Shown here piece by piece: positions 51,441 through 60,100 of a stretch of DNA of 64,000 nt (position 1 is its first letter; the number at the start of each line of letters is the position of its first letter). The notes beneath the pieces are model-generated. The model was not told the DNA's origin. It saw only the letters and a program-made list of their open reading frames with translations, and made no database searches. Source of the DNA: Herpetosiphon sp042688385. GTDB lineage: Bacteria > Chloroflexota > Chloroflexia > Chloroflexales > Herpetosiphonaceae. The position numbers were made by a program, and so were the translations under genes. Location of the stretch: NCBI RefSeq assembly GCF_042688385.1, contig NZ_JBHUPY010000017.1, positions 62,001-126,000 on the forward strand, written 5' to 3'.

Positions 51441-51450
51441 AGCAAGGATG

Positions 51451-51459
51451 TGCTATGAT
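51451..51459 (+). promoter_or_regulatory. Extended -10 promoter of priA
   Basis: TGCTATGAT, 41 bases before the start codon; no -35 seen. Confidence 0.55.
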
Positions 51460-51500
51460 AGATTTGCGCTGTTTTGTGTGAAGGAAGCAAGCCTACTGCT

Positions 51501-53990
51501 ATGTATGCCCACGTTGCTCTCAATGCCTATTTGCCCGATAACCCTGAGGCGATTTTGACCTATGCCGTGCCGCCGCAGCTCCGACCGTTGAGCGTTGGAG
51601 CGTTGGTGTGGGTTCCGCTTGGGCCGCGGCGGGTACAAGGTGTCGTTTTAGAATTTATTACCCAACGGCCTCAAGGCTTTGTGGTGCGCGATATTCTTGA
51701 ACACGCCGACCCAGAAGCGATTGCCGCGCCCGCTCAATTGGCCTTGGCTCAATGGTTTAGCCAAACCCAAGCGGTGCGCCTGTGGGAAGCGGTGCAATTG
51801 ACTATGCCGCCTGGTGTGAAGCAAGAAATTGAGCGCACGTGGCGGCCAACCGAGCAAGGCCAGAAGATCGAGCTTGGCGTGCTCGATGAGCGCGAACGGG
51901 CGATTCTGTTTCATCTGCGGCGAGTTGGCGAGCAAAGCGAACGCCAGCTACGAGTTGATTTGCGTGGCTCGGACGCTGATCTGCGCCGCAGTTATACCGA
52001 ACTGCATGAACGAGGCTTGATTGCGCTGGGTAGTTTGGTTTCGCGGCCAGCGGCCAAGCCAAAGCGCGAATGGAGCGTGCAACCAACCAGCGCCAGCCCT
52101 GCTGATGCCTTGGCCGAATTGAGCAAAGCACCACGTTTGGCGGCAATTTATCAAGCAATTTTGGAGCAAGCGCTTGATGGTGAAATGGTGCTGTTGCCTG
52201 AGTTACGTGATGTTGGCGCAACCTTGAGCCATCTGCGCAGCTTGGCCTTGCGTAATTTGATTCAGCTTGAGCAAGTTGAGGTGCGGCGCGACCCACTGCT
52301 TGGGCGTATTCCACCCTTGGAATTTCCGCCAGAACTAACGCTTGAGCAAGAACGGGGTTGGCGACAAATTGTTGAGGCCCAAGATTTAGCAAGCCGCACT
52401 GGCAAAGCCAAACCAATCTTGTTGCATGGCGTGACAGGCAGCGGCAAAACCGAGCTGTATTTGCGGGCGATTGGCCGTGCCTTGCGCAATGGCGGCCAAG
52501 CCTTGGTGCTGGTGCCAGAAATTGCCCTAACCACGCAGTTAGTGCGGCGGTTTGCGGCGCGCTTTCCCGAGCAATTGGCGGTGTTGCACTCAGAACTGAG
52601 CGTTGGCGAGCGCTACGACGAATGGCGGCGCTTGCGGCGTGGCGCTGCCCAAGTAGCAATCGGCTCGCGTTCGGCAATTTGGTCGCCGCTGGGCAAATTG
52701 CAATTAATTATTGTTGACGAAGAGCACGAGCATTCGTTTAAACACGAAGCCACGCCCTACTATCACGCCCGCGATTTGGCAGTGAAGTTGGCCGAATTGG
52801 CGGGCGCAGTGCTGATTTTGGGCAGCGCCACGCCTGCGCTCGAAAGTGCCTATGCCGTGCAAATCAACAAATACGAAGTGTTGGAATTACACGAACGAGT
52901 TGGGCGCAAAACCGTGGCAGGCGTAACCAAAGCCGATCCGATTCCGATGCCGCCAGTCCACATCGTCGATATGCGCAGCGAACTCAAGGCCGGCGTGAGG
53001 TCGATGTTTAGCCGCCCGTTGCAAAGCGCGATTCAGCGCACGCTCGAAAAACGCGAACAAACCATTTTATTTTTGAATCGGCGCGGCATCGCCTCGTTTG
53101 TGATGTGCCGCGATTGTGGCACGACGATTCAGTGCCCGCGTTGCGCTGTAGCTTTGGCGGTGCACGGAACCGAGGGCGAGCCGAATGCGCCGCCGACGTT
53201 GCGCTGCCATTATTGTGGCCACGTCGATTGGGTGCCGCGTAATTGCCCAAGCTGTTTTAGCACCCGCATTCGCGATTTTGGGGTTGGCACGCAGCGGGTG
53301 GTCGAAGAAGTTAAATTGCTTTATCCTGAGGCGCGGGTGATGCGCTGGGATCGTGATGTGACTGGGCGCAAAGGTTCACACGAAGCCTTGCTCAACCAAT
53401 TTACTCAGCACGAAGCCGATATTTTGGTGGGCACGCAGATGGTTGCCAAGGGCTTTGATTTGCCGTTGGTAACGTTGGTTGGGGTGATTACCGCCGATAC
53501 GGCCTTGAATTTGCCCGATTTTCGTTCGGGCGAGCGCACTTTTCAATTGTTGGCTCAAGTGGCGGGGCGGGCTGGGCGGCGGGCAGGCGGTGGGCAGGTG
53601 ATTATCCAAAGCTATAATCCTGAACATTATGCAATTCAGGCAGCGGCCCAGCACGATTATCGCCAATTTTATCGCGAAGAAATTGCCTTTCGCCGCACGG
53701 CCCACTACCCGCCATTTAGCCGCCTGATTCGATTTATGACCCAATCGCCATCGAGCAAAACTGTTGAGCGCGTTGTACGCGAATTCGATACTCAGCTACG
53801 CGAGGAGCTAGAGCGACGGCGCATCCGCGATTGGGCGATTATTGGGCCGTCGCCAGCCTTTTTGCAAAAAGTGCGCGATTTGTATCGCTGGCATATTTTG
53901 GTGCGCTTGCCTGACCCAACCGATTTATTGCACGCTTTGAAAATTCCCGCCGGCTGGACGATCGATGTCGATCCAGTCAGTTTATTGTGA
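51501..53990 (+). CDS. priA: Primosomal protein N' (replication restart helicase)
   Basis: 829 residues. N-terminal 3'-OH-binding domain (MYAHVALNAYLP...VWVPLGPRRVQGVVL), winged helix, then the SF2 helicase: HGVTGSGKTELYLRAI (about 312), IIVDEEHEHSFKHE (about 406), GSATPALES, and QVAGRAGRRAGGGQVIIQ (VI). The zinc-binding insertion is complete: CRDCGTTIQCPRC and CHYCGHVDWVPRNCPSC (about 536-590). GTQMVAKGFDLPLVTLV matches PriA. It reloads the replisome at collapsed forks. The ATG at 51501 is the first in a good position; AAGGAAG lies 14 nt upstream. Confidence 0.97.
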   Translation: MYAHVALNAYLPDNPEAILTYAVPPQLRPLSVGALVWVPLGPRRVQGVVLEFITQRPQGFVVRDILEHADPEAIAAPAQLALAQWFSQTQAVRLWEAVQLTMPPGVKQEIERTWRPTEQGQKIELGVLDERERAILFHLRRVGEQSERQLRVDLRGSDADLRRSYTELHERGLIALGSLVSRPAAKPKREWSVQPTSASPADALAELSKAPRLAAIYQAILEQALDGEMVLLPELRDVGATLSHLRSLALRNLIQLEQVEVRRDPLLGRIPPLEFPPELTLEQERGWRQIVEAQDLASRTGKAKPILLHGVTGSGKTELYLRAIGRALRNGGQALVLVPEIALTTQLVRRFAARFPEQLAVLHSELSVGERYDEWRRLRRGAAQVAIGSRSAIWSPLGKLQLIIVDEEHEHSFKHEATPYYHARDLAVKLAELAGAVLILGSATPALESAYAVQINKYEVLELHERVGRKTVAGVTKADPIPMPPVHIVDMRSELKAGVRSMFSRPLQSAIQRTLEKREQTILFLNRRGIASFVMCRDCGTTIQCPRCAVALAVHGTEGEPNAPPTLRCHYCGHVDWVPRNCPSCFSTRIRDFGVGTQRVVEEVKLLYPEARVMRWDRDVTGRKGSHEALLNQFTQHEADILVGTQMVAKGFDLPLVTLVGVITADTALNLPDFRSGERTFQLLAQVAGRAGRRAGGGQVIIQSYNPEHYAIQAAAQHDYRQFYREEIAFRRTAHYPPFSRLIRFMTQSPSSKTVERVVREFDTQLREELERRRIRDWAIIGPSPAFLQKVRDLYRWHILVRLPDPTDLLHALKIPAGWTIDVDPVSLL

Positions 53991-54410
53991 TCCACGAAGA
54001 GCACGCAGAGTACGCAGAATGAAACCACGAAGAGCACGAAGATCGTGAAGCTGTTTTAGCCATCCATGGATCAAGTTCATCCTTCATCCCTCATCCTTCA
54101 TAAGTTCGTGGCTCTGCGCCGCTGCGTTAAATTTCTCCCTATGCTCTATGTGTACTGGTTCATTGCGTTACCGACGATTCTCCCCTCACCCCCTAGCCCC
54201 CTCGCCCACTGAACGTGGGCGAGGGGGAGCGCCCCGTATGTATCAACCAATGGCGGCAGAACCACGGGATTAAAGCCCCTCGCCCACCACGTGGGCGAGG
54301 GGTTGGGGTGAGGGAATCATGCCGTGGTTAACCTGATGTACCAGTACACATAGCCCAAAGCCAATAGCCATAATTGCTCTGCGCCGCTGCGTTAAATTTC
54401 GCCCTATGCT
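53991..54410. repeat. Complete type I element (54151-54348) in short repeats
   Basis: Nonamers at 53991-54050 and CATCCTT heptamers at 54075-54100, then the element 54151-54348. Outer arms CTATGTGTACTGG (54146-54158) and CCAGTACACATAG (54341-54353) are perfect inverted repeats; core 54182-54314. ATAGCCC-AAAGCCA-ATAGCCA heptamers follow (54350-54372). The best preserved copy for defining the element. Confidence 0.9.
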
Positions 54411-55448
54411 TTATGCTCCTTGTTCATCGCTCACCAAAACGGCTTTGCGGCGGGTAAACAGCTTGGCAGCTTGCAGCACGAGCCAAATCAACAACGCCAA
54501 CACAGCGACCAAGGCATATTCAATCACTGGAATGCGCACAATTTCATCGATTTTGTTCCAGCCGCGCCAGGTGTAAATGCCGATCACCAACGCCAGATAA
54601 GCGCCGCCAAGCAGCCAGCGCCAAGCTTTGCTTAGGCCCAAGCCATGCATTTGGGTGATGACAAAAATGCCGAAGAAGCCAAAGAAGAACATCGGCCAGA
54701 AGCCAGTTGGGCCAGCTTGCACGAAGGCCACCATCGCGCCGTGAAACAGCACCATCACCTCTTGGGTCAACATCCACCAGCGATTAACGTGCATGCGAGT
54801 CAGAAATAAGCTGCCTTGGAGCAACAGGAAGAACATATACACAAAGCCTACCAAGTGGCCGCTGCTGGTTTCCATCGGATGATACCAGAAGGTGTAAATA
54901 GCTGCCCACGAGAAAACATAGCCATGGTATTGACGGGCTGCGCGGCCAATTTCCTTGCTAATTGGCGCACGTTTGCCCATAAACAAGCCACGGCGGCTAT
55001 TTTCCATCAACAAAATCCAGACCAGCATGACAATTACTGAGCCTTGTGAGCTGAAGATCGACACATCTTGGGCGAGGCCGTCATACCAAAAATGGGTTTG
55101 GATAAAGTGCAACACAATAAACAGCGCATTGGCACCAAGGGCAAACCAATTGATTGCTTGCAAGCCTTTGGTATATTTTTTTACCCGGGTTTGGGCATAA
55201 TAAATCGCGGCCCAAATCGTCACTTGATGCAGTAAATAGCCGCCCCATGCGGTAACCCGCGACCATAGCGTTGGATTGGGCAATTGCCAATAATACCAGC
55301 TTGCGCCTTGATCGGGCAGCTTTTCGATGGCGTGCAAGCGCTGGCCCGCCCACCAAATCAGCGCGGTAAAAGCAAAACTAAACACAATCCCAAGCCAGAG
55401 CGCGGTTTGGGCCGAGCGCGGCTGCGAACGATCAAGCGACGATTCCAT
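54411..55448 (-). CDS. Polytopic membrane protein, function unknown
   Basis: 345 residues with about nine hydrophobic segments and a short basic N-terminus. Features that could be functional: HFIQTHFWYDGLAQDVS and FWYHPMETSSGHLVGF, with several histidines placed near membrane borders, and MHVNRWWMLTQEVMVLFHGAMVAF. The C-terminal 35 residues are cytoplasmic (AAKLFTRRKAVLVSDEQ). I do not recognise the family. GGGG lies 8 nt before the ATG. It is isolated between repeat islands. Confidence 0.85.
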   Translation of the reverse strand: MESSLDRSQPRSAQTALWLGIVFSFAFTALIWWAGQRLHAIEKLPDQGASWYYWQLPNPTLWSRVTAWGGYLLHQVTIWAAIYYAQTRVKKYTKGLQAINWFALGANALFIVLHFIQTHFWYDGLAQDVSIFSSQGSVIVMLVWILLMENSRRGLFMGKRAPISKEIGRAARQYHGYVFSWAAIYTFWYHPMETSSGHLVGFVYMFFLLLQGSLFLTRMHVNRWWMLTQEVMVLFHGAMVAFVQAGPTGFWPMFFFGFFGIFVITQMHGLGLSKAWRWLLGGAYLALVIGIYTWRGWNKIDEIVRIPVIEYALVAVLALLIWLVLQAAKLFTRRKAVLVSDEQGA

Positions 55449-55459
55449 GCGAAAACCCC

Positions 55460-55850
55460 TTTATAAAGTCAGAAGGCAAAAGGCAAAAGGCAAAAAGGAT
55501 TGGGCGACGAACTTTAGCGCAGAGGCGCAGAGGGAAAGATGGCTATGGGCTTTGGGCTATAGATCATAAAAATCCTAAAAATCGTTCCGTTAGTCAATAG
55601 CTGTAATGGTTGATTGGATTGGCAACCGCGTTCCCTCACCCCCCAGCCCCCTCTCCCACGAAAACGCGGGCGAGGGGGAGCACCCGTTTTCACCACGCCG
55701 TGCGGCAGAACCACGGGATTAAAGCCCCTCGCCCGCCACGTGGGAGAGGGGGTTGGGGTGAGGGGATCAGACGGTGGCTGTGTACCATTACATATAGCCA
55801 TCAGCCTATAGCTTCCCATGCTCTGCGCCTCTGCGTTAAAAAACGTAGCT
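55460..55850. repeat. Type I element (55602-55792) in short repeats
   Basis: GCAAAAG heptamers in tandem (55468-55495), GGCTATG-GGCTTTG-GGCTATA (55542-55562), then the element: left border TGTAATGGTTGATTGG (55602), core 55633-55766, right border ending ACCATTACA (55792), then ATAGCCA-TCAGCCT heptamers and TATGTTC-type units at 55855-55880. Confidence 0.88.
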
Positions 55851-55960
55851 CGTTTATGCTCTATGTTCTATGTTCTTTGTTCTAACCCATCCCTACGAAA
55901 CTGCTTGCTATTTGGATTGAACAATGCCATGATACCCCTGAAATGGAAATAGTCGCTTCT

Positions 55961-55969
55961 TGGTATAAT
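55961..55969 (+). promoter_or_regulatory. Extended -10 promoter of the small protein / pfkA
   Basis: TGGTATAAT, perfect extended -10, 26 bases before the start of the small membrane protein. Confidence 0.65.
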
Positions 55970-55994
55970 GGGGCGCACCAAGGCCGAGGCACAT

Positions 55995-56171
55995 ATGCGA
56001 AAATCGTCAACCAATCGGCTACTCCTGTGGGTAGCAATCGCAATTGTTTTGTGGGTTGTAATCCGGCGAACTTCAATCGTCATTGTCGTTCCAGTAAGTG
56101 GGCTAGGTTTTCTGGGGTTTCTGGTGGCGAGTGTGATCTTGGTCTGGTGGATTTTACGAAAAGTGTTTTGA
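55995..56171 (+). CDS. Small two-helix membrane protein
   Basis: 58 residues: MRKSSTNR, a membrane helix LLLWVAIAIVLWVVI, the link RRTS, and a second hydrophobic stretch to the C-terminus. A start nine codons earlier would overlap the -10 box, so 55995 is preferred; the ribosome site (GAGGC) is weak. An extended -10 upstream and pfkA 70 bases downstream support a real leader gene of the pfkA transcript. No family recognised. Confidence 0.6.
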   Translation: MRKSSTNRLLLWVAIAIVLWVVIRRTSIVIVVPVSGLGFLGFLVASVILVWWILRKVF

Positions 56172-56242
56172 ACTGCATGGCAAGGCTGCCATCGACGGCA
56201 ATGTCGCCGCTTCAAGCATAATAACTTCAATGAGGTTTGATC

Positions 56243-57238
56243 ATGCATCGCATTGCCGTTTTAACCAGTGGTGGCGACTCCCCAGGAATGAATCCCGCAA
56301 TCCGTGCTGTAACGCGGACTGCGCTCCATGCAGGCTGTGAAGTGTTTGGCGTGTATCGAGGCTATGCTGGCCTGATTCAAAATGATATGCGGCGACTTGA
56401 ATATAAAGATGTAGGCGGGATTATTCAACGTGGCGGCACGATGCTGCTCACCGCCCGCTCGCCAGAATTTATGACTCCCGCAGGCCGCGAAAAAGCAATT
56501 GAGAATTTACGCTGGCATGGGATCGAAGGCTTGGTGGTGATTGGCGGCGATGGTTCGTTGCGCGGGGCCGCTGCCCTGACCGCCGAACATGGCTTGCCAA
56601 CCATCTGTCTGCCAGGCACGATCGATAACGATATGTATGGCACCGATATGAGCATCGGCGCAGATACGGCGCTCAACACGGTGCTGGAAGCGATCGATAA
56701 AATTAAAGATACAGCTTCATCGCACCAACGGGCCTTTATTATCGAAACCATGGGTCGTCACTCCGGCTATTTGGCCTTGATGGGCGGCTTAGCTGGCGGT
56801 GCTGAGGCGATCTTGATTCCCGAAATTCCCGATACAACGATTGAAGATGTGGTCGAAGTGATCAAGCGTTCGTTTCGCAAAGGCAAAACTAACTGCGTGA
56901 TTGTGGCTGCTGAAGGCGCGCACTTGAACGCCCAAACCATCCAAGACCAAATTAACCAGATCGATGCTGAGGAAAGCGGCTTTAGCTTTAGCTTCCGCAC
57001 GCGGGCCACAATTTTGGGCCACATTCAGCGCGGTGGCTCGCCATCGGCCTTTGATCGCACGTTGGCGACGCGGCTTGGTTCGGGCGCGGTCGAGTTTTTG
57101 CTATCTGGTAAGAACGGCGGTTTGGTTGGCGTGCAATCACGCAAATTAACCGTCACGCCCTACGATGAAGTGTTGGCAAATCCCAAAGTGCTTGATGCCA
57201 AGCTCTACGAACTTTCAAAAATTCTTGATCGTTATTAA
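56243..57238 (+). CDS. pfkA: ATP-dependent 6-phosphofructokinase
   Basis: 331 residues, group A PFK. LTSGGDSPGMNPAIRAV at the start, GGDGS (about 101-105; the G after GGD marks the ATP rather than PPi type), PGTIDNDMYGTD with the catalytic aspartate, IIETMGRHSGYLAL, EGAH and LGHIQRGGSPSAFDR. It commits fructose 6-phosphate to glycolysis. The start has GAGG 7 nt upstream. The small membrane protein precedes it; a GARCATA foldback follows. Confidence 0.97.
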   Translation: MHRIAVLTSGGDSPGMNPAIRAVTRTALHAGCEVFGVYRGYAGLIQNDMRRLEYKDVGGIIQRGGTMLLTARSPEFMTPAGREKAIENLRWHGIEGLVVIGGDGSLRGAAALTAEHGLPTICLPGTIDNDMYGTDMSIGADTALNTVLEAIDKIKDTASSHQRAFIIETMGRHSGYLALMGGLAGGAEAILIPEIPDTTIEDVVEVIKRSFRKGKTNCVIVAAEGAHLNAQTIQDQINQIDAEESGFSFSFRTRATILGHIQRGGSPSAFDRTLATRLGSGAVEFLLSGKNGGLVGVQSRKLTVTPYDEVLANPKVLDAKLYELSKILDRY

Positions 57239-57341
57239 AGAACAAAGAGCATAGAACATAGAACAGAGCGATCAGAGGATTTATTGTTGATCCGCCGAGC
57301 GAAAAGAGCATAGCCGAACGTTGTTCTATGCTCTTTGTTCT
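57239..57341. repeat. Foldback of GARCATA heptamers between pfkA and the DUF2270 gene
   Basis: A perfect 19-bp inverted repeat, arms AGAACAAAGAGCATAGAAC at 57239-57257 and its complement at 57323-57341, with a 65-nt loop. Each arm is made of GARCATA-type heptamers. On RNA it would be a long hairpin just after the pfkA stop. Confidence 0.85.
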
Positions 57342-57368
57342 ATGTTCTTATGCAAAAAGGTACTGGCT

Positions 57369-58163
57369 ATGCAACGCCCAACCTTTATTCCGCCCAGCCC
57401 GACGGAGCCACCAACCATGCGTGGCCCACGGGTTACCACAGCCGCACCAATGCCCCGTGCGCCGCTGCCGATTACCCGACCACTCACGCCAAACGAATTT
57501 AATACCGCCTTGGTGCACTTGTATCGTGGCGAGTTGACCCGCGCCAACACTTGGCGGGTACGACTCGATGGCACGACCAATTGGGCAGTGCTGACGACGG
57601 GGGCAACGCTTTCGTTTGCCTTCAGCAGCGCCAGCAATACCCCAGTCATGATTCTGCTCAATTCGTTGTTGATTATGTTTTTTCTGTTTATCGAGGCGCG
57701 GCGCTATCGCTTTTACGATTTGTGGCGCACGCGGGTGCGGGTGATGGAAACCGAATTCTTCGCCGATATGCTTGCACCCGAGCCGGATAGCGATACCAGC
57801 GGGCCGCATTGGCGCGAACTGTTGGCCCAAGATTTAATGGAGCCGCACTTTAACATCAGCGTCATCGAAGCCATGAGTCGGCGCTTGCGGCGCAATTATG
57901 TGTGGATTTTTGCCCTCTTGGCCTTGAGTTGGGTCACCAAAGTGGGCATTCATCCAACAATTGCCCGATCGTTTGCTGAGGTGTATGATCGGGCTGCCGT
58001 CGGGCCGTTGCCAAGTTGGTTTATGCTCTTGTTTGGGCTGGCCTTCAATGGTGGTTTGGTCTGGCTTGGCTGGCTAGGCGAAAAATCGCAAGAATCAAGT
58101 GGCGAAATTCTGAGTCGCAACGAGGCCCGCGATAAAATGGGCAGCGGTACGCCAAACGAATAA
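57369..58163 (+). CDS. DUF2270 predicted integral membrane protein
   Basis: 264 residues. A proline-rich N-terminus (about 40 residues), then HLYRGELTRANTWRVRLDGTTNWAVLTTGATLSFAFS, which is typical of DUF2270, two adjoining membrane segments (about 75-115), RRYRFYDLWRTRVRVMETEF and a C-terminal pair of membrane segments. Role unknown. AAGG lies 8 nt before the ATG. It is 23 bases before the dihydroorotase, probably in one transcript. Confidence 0.88.
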   Translation: MQRPTFIPPSPTEPPTMRGPRVTTAAPMPRAPLPITRPLTPNEFNTALVHLYRGELTRANTWRVRLDGTTNWAVLTTGATLSFAFSSASNTPVMILLNSLLIMFFLFIEARRYRFYDLWRTRVRVMETEFFADMLAPEPDSDTSGPHWRELLAQDLMEPHFNISVIEAMSRRLRRNYVWIFALLALSWVTKVGIHPTIARSFAEVYDRAAVGPLPSWFMLLFGLAFNGGLVWLGWLGEKSQESSGEILSRNEARDKMGSGTPNE

Positions 58164-58186
58164 GCGCCCAATCAGTGGAGTTCTAC

Positions 58187-59608
58187 ATGTCACGGATTGT
58201 GATCAAAAACGGCTGTATCATCGATCCAGCCCGCAAAACTGCGACCGTCGGGGATTTGGTGCTGGAAAACAATCGGGTGCGCGAGGTCATCGAGTTGGCC
58301 ATGGCTCCCGATTCGTATGGCGATGATGTTGAGTTTATCGATGCCTCTGGCTGTTTTGTGACCCCTGGCTTTATCGATATTCACACCCACTTGCGCGAAC
58401 CAGGCTTCGAGGGCAAAGAAACGATTGCCACGGGTATGGATGCGGCGGTGCGTGGCGGCTATACAACGATTTGCCCAATGCCCAACACCAATCCTGCGCT
58501 CGATTCGGCTCCGCTGATTCGCCAACAATTTGATATTGCCGCCCGCCATGGGCCAATTCATGTGCTGCCAATCGGCGCGGTAACCCTTGGCCGCGAAGGC
58601 AAGGTGCTTGCACCACTGATCGAATTGGCCGAAGCTGGTGCTCATGGCTTTAGTGATGATGGCTCGCCAGTTTGGGATGCTCACATCATGCGCCAAGCAT
58701 TGCTATATAGCAAAATGACTGGCCGCCCTGTGATGAACCACTGCGAAGATTTGAGCATTGTGCGTGGCGCGCCGATGAACGAGGGCGCGGTCGCAACCCG
58801 TTTGGGCTTGAGCGGTTGGCCTGCTGCTGGCGAAGAAGTGATGATCGCCCGTGATATTGCCTTGGCCGAGGAAACTGGCGGACGCTTGCACATTTGCCAC
58901 GTGAGCACCGCTGGCGGCGTAGAATTGATTCGGGCTGCCAAGGCGCGCGGCGTGCGCGTAACCGCCGAAGTTACCCCGCACCACCTGACTATGACCGATC
59001 GCTGGGTGCTGGGCAATATGGAGCCATGGGATGGCAAAGGCCCCTATGATCCGTCGCAATTAGCGCCCTACGATACGCGCACCCGCGTTAGCCCACCGTT
59101 GCGTGCCAGCGAAGATGTGGCCGCCTTGATCGCAGGCTTGCGCGATGGCACAATCGATGCCGTGGCAACCGACCACGCCCCGCATACTCACGTTGATAAA
59201 GAATGCGAATATGGCTTTGCTGCCCCAGGCTACACAGGCTTGGAATTGGCCTTGCCGATGGTGTTGACCTTGGTGCAAACCATGCAGATCGATATTGTCG
59301 AGTTGATTGCACGCATGACGATTGGGCCAGCGGCGATTATCGATGTGCTGCCAATTTCGTTGGGGCCAGACGATCCAGCAACGCTGACAATTTTTGACCC
59401 TGCGGCGCTTTGGACGGTCACGCCAGAGTCGTTGGCTTCAAAAGGCAAAAATACTCCCTTGATGGGCCAAGAAATGCGTGGCCAAGTGATGTTGACGATG
59501 CTCGAAGGCCAAATCGTCTTTCGGCGCGAGCAATTTGGTGAGTCAAGCCGCCGCGAACATGGCGGGGCCGTCGGCAAACTCAGCGGCGTATTCGATGAGG
59601 AAGAGTAA
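58187..59608 (+). CDS. pyrC: Dihydroorotase
   Basis: 473 residues, class I dihydroorotase/amidohydrolase; closes carbamoyl-aspartate to dihydroorotate. Metal site: DIHTHLREPGFEGKET (HxH near 66-68), the histidine in LHICHVSTAGG, EVTPHHLTMTD, and the aspartate in AVATDHAPHTHVDKE. These fit PyrC rather than allantoinase, although that family is close. GGAG lies 6 nt before the ATG at 58187. No other pyr gene is nearby. It ends in a repeat island. Confidence 0.92.
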   Translation: MSRIVIKNGCIIDPARKTATVGDLVLENNRVREVIELAMAPDSYGDDVEFIDASGCFVTPGFIDIHTHLREPGFEGKETIATGMDAAVRGGYTTICPMPNTNPALDSAPLIRQQFDIAARHGPIHVLPIGAVTLGREGKVLAPLIELAEAGAHGFSDDGSPVWDAHIMRQALLYSKMTGRPVMNHCEDLSIVRGAPMNEGAVATRLGLSGWPAAGEEVMIARDIALAEETGGRLHICHVSTAGGVELIRAAKARGVRVTAEVTPHHLTMTDRWVLGNMEPWDGKGPYDPSQLAPYDTRTRVSPPLRASEDVAALIAGLRDGTIDAVATDHAPHTHVDKECEYGFAAPGYTGLELALPMVLTLVQTMQIDIVELIARMTIGPAAIIDVLPISLGPDDPATLTIFDPAALWTVTPESLASKGKNTPLMGQEMRGQVMLTMLEGQIVFRREQFGESSRREHGGAVGKLSGVFDEEE

Positions 59609-60100
59609 CCAAGAGCATAGAACATAGAACATAGAACAGAGATATACTGGTATATTGGGTTAACCGCGGTCTGATCCTCTCACCCCAACCCCGCTCCCAC
59701 GTGGCGGGCGAGGGGCTTTAATCCCGTGGTTCTTGCACAATGCGTCGGTAAAAACCAGTGCTCCCCTCGCCCGCGTTCAGTGGGAGCGGGGCTGGGGGTG
59801 AGGGAATGAACCATGGTTGCTAACCTCATGAACCATTACACATAGAGCATAGATGTAATGGTTCATGAGGTTAACGACGGCCTGATCCCCTCACCCCAAC
59901 CCCTCTCCCGTCCAACGGGCGAGGGGCTTTAACTCCGTGGTTTTTGCATGATTTGTGGTGAAAACGGGTGCTCCCCCTCGCCCGCGTTTTCGTGGGCGAG
60001 GGGGCTGGGGGGTGAGGGAATGTACCTCATTCGCGTTCTTCGCGCTCTTCGCGGTTAACAATAAACCAATCCCCAACCCCCAACAACCGACCCCCAAACG
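59609..60100. repeat. Two back-to-back type I elements
   Basis: GAACATA heptamers (59613-59637), then element 1 (59642-59840; core 59677-59804) with right border CATGAACCATTACA. Only 13 bases (CATAGAGCATAG...) separate it from element 2, which starts TGTAATGGTTCATGAGG (59854) with core 59887-60018 and a lost right border. A TTCGCGCTCTTCGCGG nonamer piece follows to 60060. Confidence 0.9.
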
